A DNA stretch of 16,433 nucleotides. It comes from VRUB01 sp046758085 (GTDB lineage: Bacteria; Pseudomonadota; Gammaproteobacteria; Acidiferrobacterales; SPGG2). The position numbers and the translations under genes are program-made. The notes below the pieces were generated by a model. The model saw only the letters and a program-made list of their open reading frames with translations. It ran no database searches and was not told the origin of the DNA. This document shows positions 12,312 to 16,433 of the stretch, piece after piece. The stretch is taken from assembly GCA_046758085.1 (NCBI GenBank), contig JBHHZP010000077.1, positions 1 to 16,433 on the forward strand, written 5' to 3'. Numbering within the stretch: position 1 is the first letter of the stretch; each line of letters begins with the position of its first letter.

Positions 12312-13445
12312 TCAGCTCGCGCAGGCTTCCTTGACTGCGCTGATGATTCGATCCTGGTCGGTTTCAGTCAGGTAGGGATGCATCGGCAGGCTCAGGACTT
12401 CACCGGCCATTTGGTCTGAGACCGGCAACCCTCCCGGCGCCACTGGAAACTTTTTGTAGGCCGCCTGGCGATGCAGCGGAATCGGATAGTAGATCGCCGT
12501 CGGTATGCCCTGGTCCTTGAGCTTTGCCGCAACCTGAGCGCGATTCTTCACGCGGATCGTGTACTGCGCCCACACGCTGGTTGCACCGCGCTCGACCACG
12601 GGTGTTTGTGCGACGTCGCCCAGTGCCGCATTGTAACGTTCCGCCACCCGCTGTCTTGCAGCAATCTCGCCCTCGAAGATCGCGAGCTTCTCCAACAGGA
12701 TTGCAGCCTGGATGGTATCGAGTCGCCCGTTGATACCTATGCGCACGTTGTCGTACTTGTCCTTGCCCTGCCCGTGCACACGCAGGCTCTGCATGATTTC
12801 CAGTATTTCCGCATCATCTGCGAAGACCGCACCGCCGTCGCCATAACAGCCGAGCGGTTTCGCCGGGAAAAAACTCGTCGCCGTCACCGAGGCAAGCGTG
12901 CCCACGCGCTTATCACCGCGAGTCGCGCCAAAGCTTTGGGCCGCATCGGCAACCACGAACAGGCCATGGGCCTTGGCTATGCGCTCGATCTTCTCGTAGT
13001 CTGCGGGTTGACCAAACAGATCAACCGGCAAGATCGCCCTGGGCGTCAGCCCTTGCTTTTTGCTCTCGGCGATCGCCGCCTCGAGGCTTTCCGTGTTCAT
13101 GAGATAGGTATCCGCGTCGATGTCGACGAACACCGGTTTGGCATGCAGCAGCGTCACCACCTCGGCCGTCGCTACGAATGTAAACGAGGGCACGAAGATA
13201 GCATCGCCATGACCCACGCCCTTCGCCATAAGGGCGAGTAACAGGGCATCCGTTCCACTAGCGCACGACAGGGCAAAGGGTGTGCCGCAAAAATCGGCCA
13301 GCTGCTTTTCCAGCTCGTGCACCTCCGGTCCCAACACGTATTGCCCGTGATCAAGAACCCGGGTGATGGCGGCATCGATCTGTGGGCGCACCTGCTCTTG
13401 CTGGCGCTTGAGATCGATGAACGGCATGGGATGGGCATCAGTCAT
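12312..13445 (-). CDS. wbpE: WbpE-like PLP-dependent nucleotide-sugar aminotransferase
   Basis: A 377-residue DegT/DnrJ/EryC1/StrS aminotransferase. Marks: FIDLKRQQ (9-16), HGQYVLGPEV, SCASGTDALLLAL (60-72), DAAQSFGA (167-174) and TSFFPAKPLGCYGDGG with K196 as the PLP lysine, then RLDTIQAAILLEKL and YPIPLHRQ. The pattern PAKPLGCYGDGGA and VDLFGQPADY is closest, from memory, to WbpE/WlbC. These transaminate UDP-2-acetamido-2-deoxy-3-oxo-glucuronate at C3 on the way to diacetamido-uronic acids. The partner acetyltransferase WbpD exists here only as a remnant (4020-4222); WbpA, WbpB and WbpI are not in the window. Another 3- or 4-aminotransferase role is possible. Confidence 0.88.
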   Translation of the reverse strand: MTDAHPMPFIDLKRQQEQVRPQIDAAITRVLDHGQYVLGPEVHELEKQLADFCGTPFALSCASGTDALLLALMAKGVGHGDAIFVPSFTFVATAEVVTLLHAKPVFVDIDADTYLMNTESLEAAIAESKKQGLTPRAILPVDLFGQPADYEKIERIAKAHGLFVVADAAQSFGATRGDKRVGTLASVTATSFFPAKPLGCYGDGGAVFADDAEILEIMQSLRVHGQGKDKYDNVRIGINGRLDTIQAAILLEKLAIFEGEIAARQRVAERYNAALGDVAQTPVVERGATSVWAQYTIRVKNRAQVAAKLKDQGIPTAIYYPIPLHRQAAYKKFPVAPGGLPVSDQMAGEVLSLPMHPYLTETDQDRIISAVKEACAS

Positions 13446-13451
13446 ATTATC

Positions 13452-13566
13452 AAAGCTCCGTGATTAGTAATTAGTGACCAGTAATAGTGGTTGATGGTTC
13501 GTAGTTGGTGATTGGTCATTTGACTTATAAACATTCGAATCACGAGTCACGAATCACTAGTCACCA
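13452..13566. repeat. Heptamer tract with an inverted half
   Basis: From 13459 to 13520 units read gtgatta, gtaatta, gtgacca, gtaatag, then gttggtg, attggtc. From 13538 to 13566 they read in the opposite sense (aatcacg, agtcacg, aatcact, agtcacc). The two arms can pair imperfectly as a large hairpin in the manC to wbpE gap. The last units overlap the manC stop codon. Confidence 0.75.
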
Positions 13567-14963
13567 GACGTATGTCGATTGTACTTGTCCTCAAAACGCA
13601 CAATGTCATCCTCGCCGAGATACCCGCCCGATTGCACCTCGATGACCTCCAGCAGAGTCGTGCCCGGGTTCTCGAGCCGGTGTTTGGTGCCGACGGGGAT
13701 ATAAGTGGATTCATTCTCGTTGAGTGTGAACACCTCATCGCCGCGTGTCACCCTGGCCGTACCCTTCACAACCACCCAGTGCTCCGCCCGGTGATGATGC
13801 AGCTGCAGCGAAAGAATCGCGCCAGGGTTTACAGTCAGTCGCTTGACCTGGAATCGCTCTCCGGCGTCCAGACCCTCGTAAGATCCCCACGGCCGAAACA
13901 CCCGGCGATGAAACTGGTACTCGCTGCGCTCATCGGCCTTGAGCCGATTCACGATCTCTTTGACATCTTGCGCGCGGTCTTTGCGCGTCACCAGGACGGC
14001 ATCAGGCGTTTCAATCACGGCAATGTCATCAACACCCACCGCGGCCAGCAGGCGATGCTGCGAAATGAGCAGCGCGTTGCTCGTATCGTGTGTGTAGACG
14101 TCACCCGTTATGACATTACCGCCGCTGTCCTGGTTCGACGCCTCCCACAGGGCCGACCACGCGCCCACATCCGACCACCCTGCGTCCAGCGCAATCACCG
14201 CCGCCCGGTCGGTTCGCTCCATAACCGCATAGTCGATAGAATCGCTGGGGCAGGCATCGAATTCCTCGCGATCCACATAGAAAAAGTCGCCGTCTTGACG
14301 GCCCTTGCCGTAGGCGGCCGCGCAGGCCCGCGCCATTTCCGGTTGGCAACGCTCGAGCTCTTCCAGCCACGTCGATGCAAGCATCATGAATATGCCGCTG
14401 TTCCAAAGATAGTTTCCTGCAGCAAGATATTCCTTGGCGGTCGCCAGGTCCGGCTTTTCTACAAAAGCGCCGACCTTATGGCCCTTACCGCGCTTAATAT
14501 AACCGTATCCGGTTTCCGGTGTGCTCGGAGCAACCCCGAATGTCACGAGAGACCCTTGCTGCGCAACGGAAACCGCTGCCTCCATGGCGGTCTGGAAGGC
14601 CGCAACGTCGCGGATATTGTGATCCGCGGGCATAGCGAGCAGCAGCGGACCTTCATCCTGGCTCCTGGCATAGTGCGCCGCAAGGGTCAGCGCCGGGGCC
14701 GTGTTGCGCCCAACGGGTTCAAGAAGGATATTCATCGGCGTCTTACCGGCCTCGCGCATCTGTTCGGCAATGAGAAACCGGTGCTCCTGGTTACATACGA
14801 TCAGCGCATCAACGACCCGCTCGATGCCGTCCAACCGCGTGGCGGTCTGCTGCAACAGGGTTTCCTCGCCGGTAAGCGCCAGCAACTGCTTCGGGTATTG
14901 CTCGCGCGACAGCGGCCACAGCCGTGTTCCGGCCCCACCCGATAGAATGACGGGAAAGATCAT
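13557..14963 (-). CDS. manC: Mannose-1-phosphate guanylyltransferase / mannose-6-phosphate isomerase
   Basis: A 468-residue two-domain enzyme of the ManC/AlgA/XanB type. The N-terminal nucleotidyltransferase has GGAGTRLWPLSR (9-20, GTP binding), PADH (112-115) and FVEKPD (167-172). GWSDVGAW (262-269) closes it. The C-terminal cupin (about 345-460) has QLHHHRAEHWVVV with metal-binding histidines and GTARVTRGDE. It makes mannose-1-phosphate into GDP-mannose and probably isomerises fructose-6-phosphate to mannose-6-phosphate. Phosphomannomutase is not in the window. GDP-mannose feeds Gmd. The last residues SGD and the TAG stop coincide with heptamer sequence (GGTGACTAG), so the native end may have been replaced. 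Start ATG 14961-14963 is preceded by heptamers and lacks a clear ribosome binding site. Confidence 0.96.
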   Translation of the reverse strand: MIFPVILSGGAGTRLWPLSREQYPKQLLALTGEETLLQQTATRLDGIERVVDALIVCNQEHRFLIAEQMREAGKTPMNILLEPVGRNTAPALTLAAHYARSQDEGPLLLAMPADHNIRDVAAFQTAMEAAVSVAQQGSLVTFGVAPSTPETGYGYIKRGKGHKVGAFVEKPDLATAKEYLAAGNYLWNSGIFMMLASTWLEELERCQPEMARACAAAYGKGRQDGDFFYVDREEFDACPSDSIDYAVMERTDRAAVIALDAGWSDVGAWSALWEASNQDSGGNVITGDVYTHDTSNALLISQHRLLAAVGVDDIAVIETPDAVLVTRKDRAQDVKEIVNRLKADERSEYQFHRRVFRPWGSYEGLDAGERFQVKRLTVNPGAILSLQLHHHRAEHWVVVKGTARVTRGDEVFTLNENESTYIPVGTKHRLENPGTTLLEVIEVQSGGYLGEDDIVRFEDKYNRHTSGD

Positions 14964-15010
14964 GTTAGTGATTAGTGATTGATAATTGGTGATTAGTAAA
15001 CAGTGATTAG
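14964..15010. repeat. Heptamer tract directly upstream of manC
   Basis: Units agtgatt, agtgatt, gataatt, ggtgatt, agtaaac, agtgatt begin one base from the manC start codon, so the 5' leader of manC consists of repeat. The following 15011-15097 shows no recognisable feature. Confidence 0.82.
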
Positions 15011-15097
15011 AAAATAATAGCTCTATCTAGGTCTCGCGCAGATCGAGTCTAGTGTAATCAATGGTTTGTCGCCGAACACCCTGACGTTCACGTATTT

Positions 15098-15129
15098 TCG
15101 CCAGTCACGAATCACCAGTCACTCATCAC
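15098..15129. repeat. Heptamer tract at the end of the epimerase gene, inverse orientation
   Basis: Units cagtcac, gaatcac, cagtcac, tcatcac run in the sense opposite to the tract at 14964-15010 and reach the TGA stop of the epimerase gene (15126-15128). Confidence 0.75.
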
Positions 15130-16178
15130 GGAATTTGATAGTATTCTTTGTACCAATCCACAAAACGCGCCACGCCGGTCTCAACTGGCGTCCTCGGGGC
15201 AAATCCCGTGTCTTGCGCCAGGCAATCGATATCTGCGTACGTAGCGGGTACGTCGCCTTCCTGCATCGGCAGCAGATCCATCTTGGCCTTCTTGCCGAGA
15301 CACTGCTCCAAAACTTCGATATATCGCAACAGCTCCACCGGCCGGTTGTTGCCGATGTTGTAGATCTTGTAAGGTGCAGAGCTTGTGGCCGGATCAGGAT
15401 ACTCGCGATTGCTAAGCTCGGACCCGTGAATCGTGGGCCGTGACTGATTTTCCCAGTCCGCGTTAGGCGCCGGTAGGCTGTCGATTGTGCGCACAACACC
15501 CTCGACAATATCATCGATGTAACTGAAATCGCGCATCATCTGCCCCCGGTTGAACACCGGGATAGGCTTTCCCTCGAGTATCCCCTGCGTAAACTTGAAC
15601 AATGCCATATCCGGGCGGCCCCAGGGGCCGTACACGGTAAAAAAACGCAATCCCGTGCACGGCAAACGATAAAGATGTGCGTAACTGTGCGCCATCAGTT
15701 CATTCGCCTTCTTGCTCGCGGCGTAAAGCGATACCGGGTGGTCGACGTTATCGTGCTCGGAAAATGGCAGTTTCTGGTTGGCCCCGTACACCGAGCTGGA
15801 AGAAGCGAAAACCAGATGATTAACGCCGGTACGACGGCAGCCCTCGAGGATATTGCCAAAACCAACGAGGTTAGCATCGATATAAGCATAGGGGTTTTCA
15901 ATCGAATAGCGAACTCCGGCCTGGGCGGCCAGATGGGCTACGACGTCAAACTTGTTTTTCCGGAGTAGATCTTCGATGCCCTGGCGATCGCAAATATCCA
16001 GCTTCTTAAAGGTGAACCCGGCTTCGCCGGAGATGCGCCCCAAGCGGGCTTGCTTGAGGCTGACGTCGTAGTAATCGTTTAGATTGTCGATGCCATAGAC
16101 CTCGTCGCCACGCTCGAGCAATCGCACGGCAAGCGCACCGCCGATAAATCCGGCAACGCCGGTGACTAGAATCTTCAT
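15126..16178 (-). CDS. UDP-glucuronate 4-epimerase-like NAD-dependent epimerase
   Basis: A 350-residue short-chain dehydrogenase/epimerase. GVAGFIGGALA (7-17) binds NAD; GDEVYGIDNLNDYYDVSLKQARL (24-46) is the signature stretch of UDP-glucuronate 4-epimerases. The catalytic set is S127-S129 with Y152/K156 in YAASK; GLRFFTVYGPWGRPDMA (176-192) and FNRGQMMRDFSYIDDIVEG follow. It should interconvert UDP-glucuronate and UDP-galacturonate for the polymer. Residues about 244-260 (QSRPTIHGSELSNREY) are an insertion encoded by heptamer-like sequence in the loop before PDPATSSAPYKIYNIGN. The start ATGAAG is part of the last 66-bp tandem repeat unit. Stop codon lies at a heptamer tract. Another UDP-hexuronate or UDP-hexose substrate is possible. 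Confidence 0.92.
   Translation of the reverse strand: MKILVTGVAGFIGGALAVRLLERGDEVYGIDNLNDYYDVSLKQARLGRISGEAGFTFKKLDICDRQGIEDLLRKNKFDVVAHLAAQAGVRYSIENPYAYIDANLVGFGNILEGCRRTGVNHLVFASSSSVYGANQKLPFSEHDNVDHPVSLYAASKKANELMAHSYAHLYRLPCTGLRFFTVYGPWGRPDMALFKFTQGILEGKPIPVFNRGQMMRDFSYIDDIVEGVVRTIDSLPAPNADWENQSRPTIHGSELSNREYPDPATSSAPYKIYNIGNNRPVELLRYIEVLEQCLGKKAKMDLLPMQEGDVPATYADIDCLAQDTGFAPRTPVETGVARFVDWYKEYYQIP
15399..15449. repeat. In-frame heptamer-like tract inside the epimerase gene
   Basis: Plus-strand units gtgaatc, gtgggcc, gtgactg at 15425-15445 and more degenerate ones before them encode an extra loop of about 16 residues in a position where related enzymes read directly from DW(E/D) to NPDPATSSAPY. 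Confidence 0.7.
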
Positions 16179-16433
16179 CTATTCACACCAGAGCACGCAG
16201 AGGACACAGAGAGTTCTATTAACATTCAGCTACAAAACCTTCATCCATTCACACCAGAGAGCGCAGAGAACGCAGAGAATTCAATTGTCAATTAGTTACA
16301 AAACCTTCATGTATTCACACCAGAGCCCACAGAGAACACAGAGAGTTCTATTAACATTCCGTTACAAAACCTTGATCTATTCACACCAGAGAGCGCAGAG
16401 AACGCAGAGAATTCAATTGTCAATTAGTTACAA
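16173..16433. repeat. 66-bp tandem repeats with alternating unit types
   Basis: Four units begin at 16173, 16239, 16305 and 16371 (the last is cut by the window edge after 63 bases). All share attcacaccagag followed by a nine-base pattern of the type acacagaga. Units 1 and 3 end gttctattaacattc and units 2 and 4 end with aattcaattgtcaattagtt, so the higher-order period is 132 bp. On the minus strand each unit ends ggtgtgaat and two bases before ATGAAG. In unit 1 this ATG is the start codon of the epimerase; in units 2 and 3 it opens the short frame M-K-V-L-stop; in unit 4 the ATG is ATC. Confidence 0.9.

Noticed and set aside
12471..13241. A 256-codon open frame on the plus strand
   Set aside because: Antisense shadow of the WbpE-like aminotransferase gene, with no family motif of its own.
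13572..14945. A 457-codon open frame on the plus strand
   Set aside because: It is antisense to manC, whose product has complete family motifs throughout. The plus-strand translation is rich in R and H and has no recognisable domain; long antisense frames are common opposite GC-rich genes.
16173..16433. CRISPR-like array
   Set aside because: Units are 66 bp with continuous similarity and alternate in type; there are no unique spacers and no cas genes.

Overview
The window is one strand of an exopolysaccharide, O-antigen or capsule biosynthesis locus. Every convincing gene lies on the minus strand, so transcription runs from high to low coordinates. Base composition looks moderately GC-rich. 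The gene set (bifunctional ManC, Gmd, Fcl, a WbpE-type aminotransferase, a UDP-glucuronate epimerase, a Wzx-type flippase) together with many MNT/HEPN pairs suggests a Proteobacterium, probably a gammaproteobacterium with a repeat-rich genome. That assignment is an inference from style; no rRNA or other marker is present.

Layout from the right end. Four 66-bp tandem repeats (16173-16433) run into the start codon of a UDP-glucuronate 4-epimerase-like gene (15126-16178). Next come manC (13557-14963, GDP-mannose synthesis), a WbpE-like sugar aminotransferase (12312-13445), an MntA/HepT pair (11449-12242), gmd (10124-11257), an MNT/HepT pair (9256-10097), an MNT/HEPN pair (8413-9151), an S23-type four-helix protein (7848-8204) and fcl (6701-7756, GDP-L-fucose synthesis). 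From 6669 down to 649 there is a scrambled island of toxin-antitoxin (TA) genes and gene debris. It contains a 2,096-bp direct duplication (893-2988 and 4321-6416) in which I found no mismatch, and between the copies an intact VapBC-type pair with an elaborate promoter/operator. The left end (1-441) is the N-terminal part of a Wzx-type flippase.

Functionally, ManC, Gmd and Fcl form the route from mannose-6-phosphate through GDP-mannose to GDP-L-fucose. The epimerase would supply UDP-galacturonate. The WbpE-like enzyme, with a 3' remnant of a WbpD-like acyltransferase at 4020-4222, points to a present or former 2,3-diamino-uronic acid branch.

Two things stand out. (1) About eleven TA-type modules, intact or broken, sit between sugar genes. 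In the four broken pairs the HEPN (toxin) gene is always damaged, while the nucleotidyltransferase (antitoxin) is intact in three. (2) Degenerate heptanucleotide repeats fill most intergenic gaps, sit on start and stop codons, lie at the edges of gene fragments, and are found in frame inside fcl (twice), gmd and the epimerase, where they encode extra surface-loop residues. The heptamers look like an active agent in shaping this locus. No rRNA, tRNA, CRISPR array or recognisable insertion sequence was seen.
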